Source: Hyphomicrobiales bacterium
Lineage (GTDB): Bacteria; Pseudomonadota; Alphaproteobacteria; Rhizobiales; Rhizobiaceae
Assembly: GCA_900473745.1 (NCBI GenBank)
Contig: UCMW01000007.1
Coordinates: 802,287 to 849,969 of the forward strand
Direction of reading: 5' to 3'
DNA length: 47,683 nt
Under the pieces are notes generated by a model. It had not been told where the DNA came from. It saw only the letters and a list, made by a program, of their open reading frames with translations, and searched no databases. Position numbers and translations under genes: made by a program. Shown here piece after piece: positions 8,765 to 17,595 of this stretch (positions are counted from its first letter, which is position 1; each line of letters begins with the position of its first letter).

Positions 8765-8965
8765 TTAAGATTCAATATCGAACGCGTCGACTCGAAACAG
8801 CGTGGCCGGCTCGCTTTCAAAGTCGCACTGTTCTAGCCAGATGCGCGCAAGCAGAGGCTGAAGCTGTTTCCAACCGTCATTTATATCTGATATACTTTTG
8901 GGGTGAATAGGAACACCTGTTAGCCTGACCAACGCATCTACCTCTGGTCGCACGTCATTTATCAC
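8765..8965 (-). CDS. AtzG-like small amidase-partner protein (DUF4089 type)
   Basis: A 66-residue protein with the pattern of AtzG/DUF4089 proteins: an N-terminal helix, the segment L-x-G-V-P-I-H-P, a second helix and a C-terminal E-P-A-T-L-F-R-V tail like the E-P-A-P-V-F of that family. AtzG stabilises the amidase AtzE as a GatC-like partner. Placement directly before the amidase gene supports the call. I prefer the GTG at 8965, which follows an AAAAGG site by 9 bases. A GTG at 9010 would give 81 residues but overlaps the previous gene by 19 bases and has a poor ribosome-binding site. Confidence 0.65.
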   Translation of the reverse strand: MINDVRPEVDALVRLTGVPIHPKSISDINDGWKQLQPLLARIWLEQCDFESEPATLFRVDAFDIES

Positions 8966-8991
8966 AGCAACACGCCTTTTTTTGTTTCTGC

Positions 8992-10401
8992 CTACGTCGC
9001 ATTCACGCACGACCTGAGATTTATCTTCGACAGTAGGTCAATGAGGTAGGCAATGTTTCCATTTTTCATTTTCTCGAGGGCATCCAACAATGCGTCCGCG
9101 GTGACATCGTCTGCGACGTATCTAGAAACAGCTTTAAACTTTCCCCGCATTTCCAGCCACGTAAGCGGATTGTCCGCTTCCCCCTTGGGCACGGTGATGC
9201 CAGAAACGTATTGCTTTCCTCCTGAGAAGATCACGACTCGCGCCAGCGTCTTAGCAGGGAAGCTCGCATCAAAGTCCTGACGTTGGTGCAACGATATCTT
9301 CTGGGCTAAGGCTCGTACGCCTTCCCGCGCCAACGATGCGGAAGTCAGGGGAAGCAGTATTTCACTCCCGTTGAGAGCTACCAATGCCATGCAATATGGG
9401 ATGCTATACTGGACGTCGGTGAGATTTTCTGGATCCACCTTGTTTGAAATCCTTAAAGCTGCCCCATACGTTTCAACTTCGACTGCATCAATATCTGCCC
9501 CCCTTATCCCGCACTCCGCCATTGTTGCCGACAGCGCATCGAGAGGAGAATGAACATGTCTGCAGCATGCATAGAGCTTATGGTATGTACGACAGATATG
9601 AAGGTCCGTTCCGAGTTTTAGGTCAGGCTTAAAACGATAGTGGTTGCCGCTGTCGAGAATGTTCCGCGGCCCGGTATGTCCGCCTTCCGCAAGCCCAAGT
9701 GACATGAGGCCAGTGACCACTGACCAAGGTATGCCTTCCTTGACATCGCTTCCTTCAGGTGGGGGGATTTGTGATACTGCGCTGGCGAAGTTTTGGTTTG
9801 GAGCGCTTTCTCCTGCGATCGCTAATGCGTGCTCGACGACGTCAGGAGTCGTGTCCTTCAAGGCTGCTGCTGTTGCGACTACAGCATAGGCAGACCAAGT
9901 CCCCGTGTTGCCGTATACAAGACGTGCAGCTGCGATAGTTATACCAACCTCGTATCCAATGACGATCGCCGAGATAATGCGCTCAAGAGATGCCCCTGTT
10001 TCTTGAGCAACGGCGAAAGCTGTCGGTATAACAGCCGCTCCGGGATGACCTCGCGCTAATCTGTGGCCGTCGTCAATATCCAGAATAGATGCCGCCGCAC
10101 TGTTAGCCCAGGCGGCACCAACCGCCGAGCTTTGAACACCTGAGAACCAAATGGGTACAGCCCCTTGGCCCATCATGGAGGCAGCCGCGCGTCGAGTTGC
10201 GATCACAGCCTTTTCGTTAACACCCGCGAGCGCAGCTCCCAGCAGATCTAAGATGCATCTATAGGCCGCTTGTCTTGCCAACTCGGGCACGGCCTGTTTT
10301 CGCGCATTGTAAACGTACGTCGCAATCTGGCTGGCGATACCCGCCCGATGCGTCGCATCAGGCGGGCGTGAACGTGTGTGAGCTGGATCAGCGGGTATCA
10401 C
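8992..10401 (-). CDS. MmgE/PrpD family protein
   Basis: A 469-residue MmgE/PrpD-family enzyme. The N-terminal helical domain carries the characteristic LDIDDGHRLARGHPGAAVIPTA-type segment around residues 105-127, and the C-terminal half contains the conserved Y-C-x-x-H motif near 285-290. Family members include 2-methylcitrate dehydratase, cis-aconitate decarboxylase and iminodisuccinate epimerase; the last, from an Agrobacterium strain, acts on a secondary-amine dicarboxylate. Its start overlaps the stop of the binding-protein gene as ATGA. In this context an epimerase or dehydratase acting on an opine-like compound is a reasonable inference. Confidence 0.85.
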   Translation of the reverse strand: MIPADPAHTRSRPPDATHRAGIASQIATYVYNARKQAVPELARQAAYRCILDLLGAALAGVNEKAVIATRRAAASMMGQGAVPIWFSGVQSSAVGAAWANSAAASILDIDDGHRLARGHPGAAVIPTAFAVAQETGASLERIISAIVIGYEVGITIAAARLVYGNTGTWSAYAVVATAAALKDTTPDVVEHALAIAGESAPNQNFASAVSQIPPPEGSDVKEGIPWSVVTGLMSLGLAEGGHTGPRNILDSGNHYRFKPDLKLGTDLHICRTYHKLYACCRHVHSPLDALSATMAECGIRGADIDAVEVETYGAALRISNKVDPENLTDVQYSIPYCMALVALNGSEILLPLTSASLAREGVRALAQKISLHQRQDFDASFPAKTLARVVIFSGGKQYVSGITVPKGEADNPLTWLEMRGKFKAVSRYVADDVTADALLDALEKMKNGNIAYLIDLLSKINLRSCVNAT

Positions 10402-11435
10402 CGCTCGACCTCACGATTCCAGCGATTTGTCCACTCCTGCCTTTTGGGATTGATGACACCGTAGTCCACCGCGATCATAGACTTCACCATTTCCTCGCCA
10501 TAGACCATACCCACCGTTTCCTCGGGAGCGAGTTCCGCTTTGCTGTTAACAGGCCCCCAACCTTCACGTTGGCCGATGATGGTCTGAATTTCAGGGCTGA
10601 GCAGATGCTGGATAAATTCTTGGGCTTGTTTCGCGTGTGGGGCCCCTGCAACAGGACACATTTCCGTGAGGATGATGGCCGCCCCTTCCTCTGGAAACAC
10701 GAACTTGACCGGCGCCCCTTGAGCAACAAGAGCCCGTACCCGTCCGCTACCCCAGACACCGAGGGATGCCTCGCCCGTCTGTAGCAACTCAGCCATACGT
10801 CCGGGAGCGGGCTCGAATGCCAAAACGTTAGCACTGATCTCCTTCATGGCATCGAAACCCGGATCGATGTCACTTTCGCTGCCACCATTCAGTCGTGCCT
10901 GCATGATCAGGCCAAGCAAGCCAAACCCGTTGCTGATCGGAGGCATGATGACTTTGCCTTCAAACTTGGAATCGGCGAGATCCTTCCATGACGTAGGCTC
11001 TGCCCAGCCCTTCGATTTGAAGACCTCTGTGTTGTAAACGAGGCCAGTTGCCCCATAGCCTAGTCCGATGGACAAATCGCCAGGCTTCCGAGCGTTAGGA
11101 TAAACGTCCTGCAAGTGCGGACCGTCTTCGATCTTAGTGCACAATCCAAATTGCACAGCCGTATTCATGGGGCCATCATCGATCAATGCGACCGAGATCT
11201 CCGGCTTGTCTTTCTGCGCCTGCAGCTTAGCAAGCGTATCTGTCGAGTTGCCGGCGACGTACACAATTTTCGTGCCGGTCTTAGCTTCGAACGCTGGAAT
11301 GATTTTCTCGCGGAAAGTAGCCTCCACGCTACCACCAAAGCCGGCAACATACATGGTTTCCTGCGCAGCAGCACCAGAGAACGACGACAGCAGCGTCGCA
11401 CACATAAAGGAAAGGTATCTAGCAGATTTGATCAT
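10398..11435 (-). CDS. ABC transporter periplasmic binding protein, PotD/Fe3+ type
   Basis: A 345-residue extracellular solute-binding protein. A signal peptide is visible (MIKSARYLSF..., hydrophobic core, likely cleavage after AAA near residue 24), followed by the type-2 periplasmic-binding fold common to polyamine, thiamine, iron and opine transporters. GAGGGAAC precedes the ATG. It is first in an operon with MmgE/PrpD, the AtzG-like protein and the amidase. No ATPase or permease is adjacent, so it most likely feeds the 3484-6169 transporter across the LysR gene. Confidence 0.88.
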   Translation of the reverse strand: MIKSARYLSFMCATLLSSFSGAAAQETMYVAGFGGSVEATFREKIIPAFEAKTGTKIVYVAGNSTDTLAKLQAQKDKPEISVALIDDGPMNTAVQFGLCTKIEDGPHLQDVYPNARKPGDLSIGLGYGATGLVYNTEVFKSKGWAEPTSWKDLADSKFEGKVIMPPISNGFGLLGLIMQARLNGGSESDIDPGFDAMKEISANVLAFEPAPGRMAELLQTGEASLGVWGSGRVRALVAQGAPVKFVFPEEGAAIILTEMCPVAGAPHAKQAQEFIQHLLSPEIQTIIGQREGWGPVNSKAELAPEETVGMVYGEEMVKSMIAVDYGVINPKRQEWTNRWNREVER

Positions 11436-11606
11436 TTTCTGTTCCCTCAGTTATATATTTGATCAGTCTCAGCCTGACCACCATTACGGTAGCAAGGGTT
11501 CCACCAAGCGGAAAATCAAAATGCTGATCCAGCAAATACCAAACTGTTATGCATAACGGTGTGGAAGCTGAAACGTGAACGGGTAAGCCCTAATATGGTC
11601 GGTGTG
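11436..11606. promoter_or_regulatory. Upstream region of the binding-protein operon with a 12-bp palindrome
   Basis: The perfect palindrome GTTATGCATAAC (11546-11557) lies about 110 bases upstream of the minus-strand binding-protein start and just beyond the stop of the ROK gene. Its TATGCA core is shared with the candidate LysR site at 6390-6402. It may be an operator for the LysR regulator. Confidence 0.35.
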
Positions 11607-12782
11607 TCACGAACCAACGAAAGCGACAGGGCTGTTGGCGAGACGGGTTCGTCCGCTCGCGGCGATTGATGCTTTTCCGAGGAGGCGAGCGGACACGGGT
11701 AAAAACGCCGCAGCTTCGGCAGTCGCCAACGGGCCGAGCGCGCGCGAAACTTCGAGCTGGGGTTTGCGTAGAGGCTTTCGCCCAGCAACGTCATATCCAG
11801 ACAGATCCACAAATGCGCACAGTGCCTCGATGATTTCATGCGGAAAAAAGCCGCCGATCACAATCGCATCAGGGTTGAAGAATTGCACCACAGCGGAAAG
11901 CGGCAGCGAAAGTCGAGGGCCACGATCATTGATCCAAGCCGAAAGAAGCACATCACGGTCTTCCCACATTTTGGAAAGCGTGGCCATGGATAGATCACCG
12001 AGCTCGCGTTTCAAATGGGCGGAGAGATCCGTGAGGCTCGGCCTCGGTCCCGTTTCGGGAATGAGCGCTCCAATATTTGACGCCTGGTTGAAAGCGCCCC
12101 GGAAGACGTCTCCCTCAACCACAAGACCACCACCAACGCCAAAGCCGAAAGTTGCGTAGAACACGCACCTCTTCTCCGCATAGGGACCATTGGCTTCATA
12201 GGCCGCCGAACAGAATGCGTCGTTTTCCCAGAATACCGGTAGGTTGAACTGCTCGCGCAGGGTCATAGCGATGGCATTTAACGGCAGTCCCACCTGCGTG
12301 GGAGTGACTTCGAACAATTCGCCATCGGCGCCTATGATGGCCGGAACCGCATGTCCTATGCCAATAATAGACGCAGGACTGTTGAGGGCTGCCTCCGAGA
12401 CTTGGCCGACGATCATGTCTATTGCCCCCTCGGTGGGCATAGATTTTAGACTGCTAAAATGAACCGTACCGCCGAGATCACTTCGCACCACGGCTGAAAG
12501 ATGCCGATTGGCGTAAATACCTATGCTGTGAAACGCCTCGCTGCGGAGTGAAAGGAAAATTGGTGGCTTTCCGCGCTCGCCATTTTCGATCTGGCTGCGT
12601 TCCTCCTTTACAAGACCTACGCGGTCGAAGTTCGAAACCGCTTTGGTCAGCATAGCTTTCGATAGATTTAGGTCAGATGCAAGTTGCGTTCTGCTTTTCC
12701 CGGGATGCTGACGGATATGGCGCAGCACCCGATGCTCCTCATCAGTGAGTTTTAAAGGTTCAGACAGGTCTATGTTGATCAT
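11607..12782 (-). CDS. ROK-family transcriptional repressor
   Basis: A 391-residue ROK protein (repressor, ORF, kinase). A winged helix-turn-helix occupies about residues 10-60 (QLASDLNLSKAMLTKAV), followed by a sugar-kinase-like domain. The usual zinc motif CxCGxxGC is missing: the corresponding segment runs NIGALIPETGPRPS. It therefore resembles the zinc-less ROK repressors rather than kinases. I chose ATG 12782; the frame stays open to 12878 but that would run into the operator palindromes. It diverges from the ABC operon at 12918 and probably represses it until a sugar or sugar-phosphate binds. Confidence 0.85.
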   Translation of the reverse strand: MINIDLSEPLKLTDEEHRVLRHIRQHPGKSRTQLASDLNLSKAMLTKAVSNFDRVGLVKEERSQIENGERGKPPIFLSLRSEAFHSIGIYANRHLSAVVRSDLGGTVHFSSLKSMPTEGAIDMIVGQVSEAALNSPASIIGIGHAVPAIIGADGELFEVTPTQVGLPLNAIAMTLREQFNLPVFWENDAFCSAAYEANGPYAEKRCVFYATFGFGVGGGLVVEGDVFRGAFNQASNIGALIPETGPRPSLTDLSAHLKRELGDLSMATLSKMWEDRDVLLSAWINDRGPRLSLPLSAVVQFFNPDAIVIGGFFPHEIIEALCAFVDLSGYDVAGRKPLRKPQLEVSRALGPLATAEAAAFLPVSARLLGKASIAASGRTRLANSPVAFVGS

Positions 12783-12849
12783 GGACAGCTCTGCATTCCG
12801 TTGGGCTTCCGTAAAAAATGTGACTGCACCCGAATAAGGGATTGTCATG

Positions 12850-12886
12850 TTCACGTCATGAATATATTTTAAATTCACGCCGTGAA
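12850..12886. promoter_or_regulatory. Paired palindromic operators between ROK gene and ABC operon
   Basis: Two 13-base dyads lie 24 bp centre to centre: TTCACGTCATGAA (12850-12862, one mismatch) and TTCACGCCGTGAA (12874-12886, perfect apart from the central base). The spacing places them on almost the same helical face. Their position between the divergent ROK regulator and transporter genes makes them the obvious operator for the ROK protein. Confidence 0.65.
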
Positions 12887-12917
12887 CAAATTAATTATGG
12901 CTTTCGGGAGGAAACTA

Positions 12918-13979
12918 GTGGCGCGACTTGAACTGGATCACGTGTCCAAGACCTTTGCCAACGGGTTTAAGGTTCTGGACGATGTAACGCTCGATGTTCG
13001 GTCGGGTGAGTTCCTGACGCTGCTGGGCCCATCCGGTTGCGGAAAAACTACGTTGCTGAAGGCGATTGCTGGCTTTCATCCGATTTCCGCAGGATCCATG
13101 CGCATCGACGGGAAAGATGTCACCAGGCTCGTTCCGGAAAAGCGTAATACCGCCATGTGTTTTCAGTCCTATGCACTTTTTCCGCACATGTCAGTGGCGG
13201 AAAACATACTGTTCGGCCCCCGCCAGTCTGGCGTCGATAAAACCGAACGCGCCGAACGTCTCGCAACCGCCCTCCGGCAGGTCGATCTAGTCGATCATGC
13301 CGACAAGCTGCCGGCAGCGCTTTCGGGCGGCCAGCAGCAACGTGTAGCGCTGGCACGTGCCATGGCCATGCGGCCCGGCATCATTCTCTTCGATGAGCCG
13401 CTTTCCAATCTCGATGCGAAACTGCGCGATCAGGTTCGTTTCGAGATACGCGCACTGCAGGCCGAGCTCGGCTTCACCGCCATTTATGTCACGCACGATC
13501 AGGCCGAGGCACTCGCCATGTCGGACCGTATCGTGGTCATGAACCGTGGTCGTATAGAGCAGTCTGGCGCGCCGCAGGATATATATGATCGACCGTCCAC
13601 TCGTTTTGTCGCCGATTTCATCGGCGCCGCCAACATTCTCGAGGCTGAGGTTCTCGAAGAACTTGGCGACTTGTGGCGTGTACACACCAATCTCGGCGTT
13701 TTCGTCCTGCGCACGGACCACAAGCTAACGGAGAAGCGCTATTATATATGCTGGCGCCCCGAAGATGCCGAAGTTGGCGCACAATGCGCGCCGAGCAACC
13801 GTTTTGAGGCCGTGGTTACGGCACAGGCGTTTCAAGGCAATCTGACGGATGTCATCCTGGCACCGGACGGCGCAGCAAAGATCTGCCGCATCCAGGTGCG
13901 GCGGCCGATGACCGTCGGCTCGCGCGTGGAAATAAGGATTGCACCCGAAAAGATCTCGGTGCTGGAGGCGGTTCGATGA
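12918..13979 (+). CDS. ABC transporter ATP-binding protein, PotA/FbpC-like
   Basis: A 353-residue ATPase with Walker [10 protein letters not shown] at 37-45, a Q-loop in [12 protein letters not shown], signature LSGGQQQR, Walker B IILFDEP and switch His in VTHD, followed by a TOBE-type C-terminal domain. I chose GTG 12918 because GGGAGGA lies 5 bases upstream and the protein then begins with the normal [12 protein letters not shown] strand. An ATG at 12897 and a GTG at 12882, inside the operator, are less likely. It is the first gene of a coupled operon; the next gene overlaps by 4 bases. Confidence 0.9.
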   Translation: MARLELDHVSKTFANGFKVLDDVTLDVRSGEFLTLLGPSGCGKTTLLKAIAGFHPISAGSMRIDGKDVTRLVPEKRNTAMCFQSYALFPHMSVAENILFGPRQSGVDKTERAERLATALRQVDLVDHADKLPAALSGGQQQRVALARAMAMRPGIILFDEPLSNLDAKLRDQVRFEIRALQAELGFTAIYVTHDQAEALAMSDRIVVMNRGRIEQSGAPQDIYDRPSTRFVADFIGAANILEAEVLEELGDLWRVHTNLGVFVLRTDHKLTEKRYYICWRPEDAEVGAQCAPSNRFEAVVTAQAFQGNLTDVILAPDGAAKICRIQVRRPMTVGSRVEIRIAPEKISVLEAVR

Positions 13980-14851
13980 CCGTCGCCCTGCCCTCTCATT
14001 GGCGCCGGAATGTTGGATTGTTTCTTCTCCTGATGCCGGGGCTCGGTCTCATAGTTGTTTTTATCGGCACGGTCATCTCGATGGCAGTGGCGCAATCGAT
14101 CGGCTTCTTCAATTTCTCTGGTCAAGGCGGATTTTCGCTGGAATTCTGGCAGCGGCAGTTGACGTCCCCTATCCTGCGCACATCGGTTCTCTATTCTCTG
14201 AAAGTCGCCGTCATCTCGGCGATAATATCAATCGCACTCGCCTATCCGCTGGCGCTGTGGCTGCGAAAGCCTTTTGCCGGTTCCGGCCTGGTCAGTGCAC
14301 TTTTGAAGGCGCCGATGATGGTACCGGGTTTGGTTGCCGCCTTCCTGTTCGTCAATGTCATCGCGTTTCACGGGTTCGTCAACGAAGCGCTGATCGGTCT
14401 GGGCATCATCTCAAGACCGCTGCGCATGCAAAACGACCGGTATGGCATTGCCGTCATCTTCCTGCAGGTCTGGAAGCAGCTTCCTTTCGCACTTCTGCTT
14501 CTGACAGCCGCCGTGCAATCGATCCATGACGACCTCTTCAATGCTGCACGCGATCTCGGTGCAGGTGCCGTGTCCCGCTTCCGCAAGATCGTGCTGCCGC
14601 TGACGCTGAAATCCATGCAGGCCGCCCTGATCATCATCTTCATTGCCGCCGCCGGTGACTATTCCTTCCAGGTGGTCGCCGGACCAACGAGTTCCAGCTC
14701 ACTTGCGCAGCACATGTACACCGTCCAGCGCGAATTCGGACAGTGGAACGAGGCAGCCGTTGTCGCCATCGTCCTGATGGGGGTCGCGCTGATCGGCTCT
14801 CTCTTTCTGGCTGCGTTCAGCCAGCTCGCGGTTTCGTGGGGGAAACGCTAA
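13976..14851 (+). CDS. ABC transporter permease (first of pair)
   Basis: A 291-residue inner-membrane permease of the polyamine/Fe3+ class with about six hydrophobic segments. The EAA-type loop lies around residues 185-205 (FNAARDLGAGAVSRFRKIVL). Its ATG overlaps the ATPase stop as ATGA, and its stop overlaps the next start by one base (TAATG), showing tight coupling. It heterodimerises with the 14851-15675 product. Confidence 0.9.
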   Translation: MTVALPSHWRRNVGLFLLLMPGLGLIVVFIGTVISMAVAQSIGFFNFSGQGGFSLEFWQRQLTSPILRTSVLYSLKVAVISAIISIALAYPLALWLRKPFAGSGLVSALLKAPMMVPGLVAAFLFVNVIAFHGFVNEALIGLGIISRPLRMQNDRYGIAVIFLQVWKQLPFALLLLTAAVQSIHDDLFNAARDLGAGAVSRFRKIVLPLTLKSMQAALIIIFIAAAGDYSFQVVAGPTSSSSLAQHMYTVQREFGQWNEAAVVAIVLMGVALIGSLFLAAFSQLAVSWGKR

Positions 14852-15675
14852 TGCGCAACAGATCTGTTCAGGCTCTTCTCTACGTTGCGTTCACAATCGT
14901 CTTCTTCATCTGGCTGTTCGTGCCCTTTGCCATGGCGCTGCTGTGGTCGCTCGTCGATCCTGACAAGCCATGGAGCTATCCCGACCTTTTCCCACAGAAG
15001 CTGTCCTTTAAACGCTGGTTGGACATGTGGCAGACGACTAGCCTGCCGGTCGCGATCGCCAACAGCTACATGCTCGCGCCCGTGGTGGCCGTGCTAACGC
15101 TCCTCCTTTCGGTGCCCACCGCCTATGCTTTCGGTCGGCTCGAATTTCGCGGGAAGGCCGTCGCGCAGGCGCTTTCACTTCTGCCGCTGGTACTGCCCAG
15201 CTTCGTCATCGCACTGTTCTTCACGTCGCTCCTCTACAAGTTGGGCATCTACAACAAGTTCGCCGGTATCGTGTTCGGGCACGTGGTTCTCTTTCTACCT
15301 TATGCGATCCGCATCCTGTCGGTTTCCTTCTCACAGGTCCGTCAGGACCTGATCGACGCCGCCCGGGATCTGCGAGCCAGCAACTGGGCCCGCTTTTGTG
15401 CGGCCTACCTACCGGTGCTCAAGCCGGGTATCCTCGCCGCGCTGATCATCGTTTTCATTCAGAGCATCGAAGAATTCGCGATCGCCTTCATTCTTGGTTC
15501 GCCGGATTTCACCACGGTGCCCACGATCCTCTATTCCTACCTGGGCTACAACTTTGTTCGGCCGAATGCCGCCGTTGTTTCGTTGGTCCTCGTGGTCCCC
15601 AATGTCATTCTGATGCTGGTCTTCGAAAGTCTCCTGAAAAGCAAGGGACCGATGATGGCAGGCGGCAAGGGATGA
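14851..15675 (+). CDS. ABC transporter permease (second of pair)
   Basis: A 274-residue inner-membrane permease with an N-terminal anchor segment, about six hydrophobic segments and the EAA-type loop DLIDAARDLRASNWARF. The ATG at 14851 shares a base with the stop of the preceding permease. A longer open frame from 14743 lies inside that gene and is not the start. It completes the channel for the binding protein at 15710. Confidence 0.9.
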   Translation: MRNRSVQALLYVAFTIVFFIWLFVPFAMALLWSLVDPDKPWSYPDLFPQKLSFKRWLDMWQTTSLPVAIANSYMLAPVVAVLTLLLSVPTAYAFGRLEFRGKAVAQALSLLPLVLPSFVIALFFTSLLYKLGIYNKFAGIVFGHVVLFLPYAIRILSVSFSQVRQDLIDAARDLRASNWARFCAAYLPVLKPGILAALIIVFIQSIEEFAIAFILGSPDFTTVPTILYSYLGYNFVRPNAAVVSLVLVVPNVILMLVFESLLKSKGPMMAGGKG

Positions 15676-15709
15676 TGTTTACAGCAACCAAACTTCAACC
15701 CGGAGAACC

Positions 15710-16804
15710 ATGATGTTGAAGCACGCATTCATTGCAGCATTTTCCGCCACGTTACTTGTCGGCACGGCCCATTCGGCGGACGACCTTACACAAAAGCCTT
15801 GGGACGAAATTGTCGCTCAAGCCCAGCAGGAAGGTCAGGTCGTTTGGTATAACTGGTTCCTGCAGCCGCGCTTCCGCGAAATCACTAAGGGTTTCGAAGA
15901 AAAGTACGGTATCAAGGTCACCATCCCGGATGGCACGCCCGACGGCAATTTCAACAAATTCATTGCCGAACGCGAACGTTCCGAAGGCGATATCGACGTG
16001 ATGTCGGTCCCCGGTGATCGGTTGGCCCAGTTCGATCCCGCGGCCTATTTTATGGGGCCACTCGATTTCCTGCCAGGCTTTGACAAGCTGCGCACCGAGA
16101 TCAACGGGGGCGACGGAAAAGAGTATGCCGTCGCCTTCTGGGGTAACCAGACCGGCCTCGCCTACGACCCGACACAAGTCGACGAAGCCAAGCTGCCACA
16201 GACATTTGACGAGTTGACCACGTGGATTAAGGCCAATCCGCAGGGCTTTGCCTTCAACGATCCGCGCGGCGGCGGCGCTGGCAATGCGTTCATCCAGTCT
16301 GCTGTGCGGGGCACGACGACCCAGGCTAATCTTCAGGCGAATGATTATCAGGCAGCGTGGGACTGGTTTGCCGGCAATCGCAACGACTATGGCTTCACAT
16401 CATCGAACGCGGATAGTCTGACACGTCTAAACGGCGGCGAGTTTCAGCTTGTTGCCGCGTGGGAAGACCATCTCGCCGGCCTTCAGCAAAAGGGCGAGGT
16501 CGATAAGCGCATGAAATTCTATATTCCGAAGTTCGGCATGCCGGGCGGCGGCAATGCGATTGGCATCCCTGCCAATGCTAAACACAAGGCAGCTGCACTG
16601 GTATTCGTCGACTGGCTAACCTCCGCTGAAACGCAGGATCTGCTGGCCAAGGAAATGGGCGCATCCCCTGTAAACGCCGATTCAAAGGGCGTTCCCGGCG
16701 GCGTTCCGGTGGAGCAGCGCGCATTTTCGACGGACTGGTTCTCGATCAAGGAAACCGACGCAATCAAGGCTCAGTTCATCGAAAAAGTCGTCCTTTCCGA
16801 ATAA
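15710..16804 (+). CDS. ABC transporter periplasmic binding protein
   Basis: A 364-residue solute-binding protein with a clear signal peptide (cleavage probably after AHS near residue 23) and an EIVAQAQQEGQVVWYNW start typical of the Fe3+/2-aminoethylphosphonate/spermidine binding-protein group. The start is ATG 15710 or the adjacent ATG 15713, both after GGAGAA. It is the fourth gene of the ROK-linked operon. The ligand is not readable, but downstream phosphoesterase and phosphatase genes hint at a phosphorylated compound. Confidence 0.88.
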   Translation: MMLKHAFIAAFSATLLVGTAHSADDLTQKPWDEIVAQAQQEGQVVWYNWFLQPRFREITKGFEEKYGIKVTIPDGTPDGNFNKFIAERERSEGDIDVMSVPGDRLAQFDPAAYFMGPLDFLPGFDKLRTEINGGDGKEYAVAFWGNQTGLAYDPTQVDEAKLPQTFDELTTWIKANPQGFAFNDPRGGGAGNAFIQSAVRGTTTQANLQANDYQAAWDWFAGNRNDYGFTSSNADSLTRLNGGEFQLVAAWEDHLAGLQQKGEVDKRMKFYIPKFGMPGGGNAIGIPANAKHKAAALVFVDWLTSAETQDLLAKEMGASPVNADSKGVPGGVPVEQRAFSTDWFSIKETDAIKAQFIEKVVLSE

Positions 16805-16861
16805 CTGCTGGTCGTCCAGCCATTGATCCAGCCGCAGTCAAAGCGGCCATAGAGGCATCTC

Positions 16862-17578
16862 ATGACACAGTCCGAAACGACGGAGCGTCGACCGCCGGTC
16901 GACGCTCAAGCGGCCCTACCGGGCGGCGTGCCGACGAAATTCGATCACGAAGGCCGCGTGCAGCATTTCCCCGGCAATACCATCATCTGCCACCTCCCTC
17001 AGGACAGCGCCCTCCATACCGCGCTCCTAAGCCTCTCCCGCGAGCTCGAAGCAGAACGTCCCGATACGCTCTATACCCTCCTGCCGCCTTCGAGCTGGCA
17101 CATGACAGTGTTCGAAGGTGTTTGTGATCAGGTACGCGTGCCCGGTTTCTGGCCAGCCGGTTTAGCGATGGACGCCAAGCTCGATGATTGCAACCGCCGT
17201 TATGCCGAGCGGCTCAAAGCGTTCGAGATGGACATCACCCCGTCTTTCCGTATGCAGGTGCAGGGTTATCTCCCGCTAGTAGATGGCATCGGGCTCGAAC
17301 TTGAACCGGTGACGAGCAAGCAGGACAATGATCTGCGGACACTACGCGACCGGCTGTCAGAGATTCTAGGGATCCGCCAGCCGTCCCACGATACCTACGG
17401 CTTTCATCTCAGCATCGGCTATTTCATCCGTTTTCCTTCGGATGAGGAGCACAACTGGCTCTACGATAAGCTAGTCGCCCATCTCGCCGGCATGCCGCGC
17501 GACTTTGAACTCGGTGCACCGGAATTCTGCTTCTTCGACTCCATGTTCGAATTCCGCCGTCAATTCTATCTGAAGTGA
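16862..17578 (+). CDS. DUF1868 2H-phosphoesterase-superfamily protein
   Basis: A 238-residue protein with two H-x-T/S-x motifs, H80-M-T82 and H182-L-S184, the catalytic pair of 2H phosphoesterases (relatives of LigT and cyclic phosphodiesterases). The length, the tryptophan-rich TLLPPSSWHMTV segment and the C-terminal FDSMFEFRRQFYLK match the DUF1868 group, whose role is poorly defined. Family chemistry is opening of 2',3'- or sugar-cyclic phosphates or hydrolysis of small phosphodiesters. It lies between the transporter and an IMPase-family phosphatase, which suggests a two-step phosphoester route. Confidence 0.75.
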   Translation: MTQSETTERRPPVDAQAALPGGVPTKFDHEGRVQHFPGNTIICHLPQDSALHTALLSLSRELEAERPDTLYTLLPPSSWHMTVFEGVCDQVRVPGFWPAGLAMDAKLDDCNRRYAERLKAFEMDITPSFRMQVQGYLPLVDGIGLELEPVTSKQDNDLRTLRDRLSEILGIRQPSHDTYGFHLSIGYFIRFPSDEEHNWLYDKLVAHLAGMPRDFELGAPEFCFFDSMFEFRRQFYLK

Positions 17579-17595
17579 GCAGAAGGTGAGGCGCC

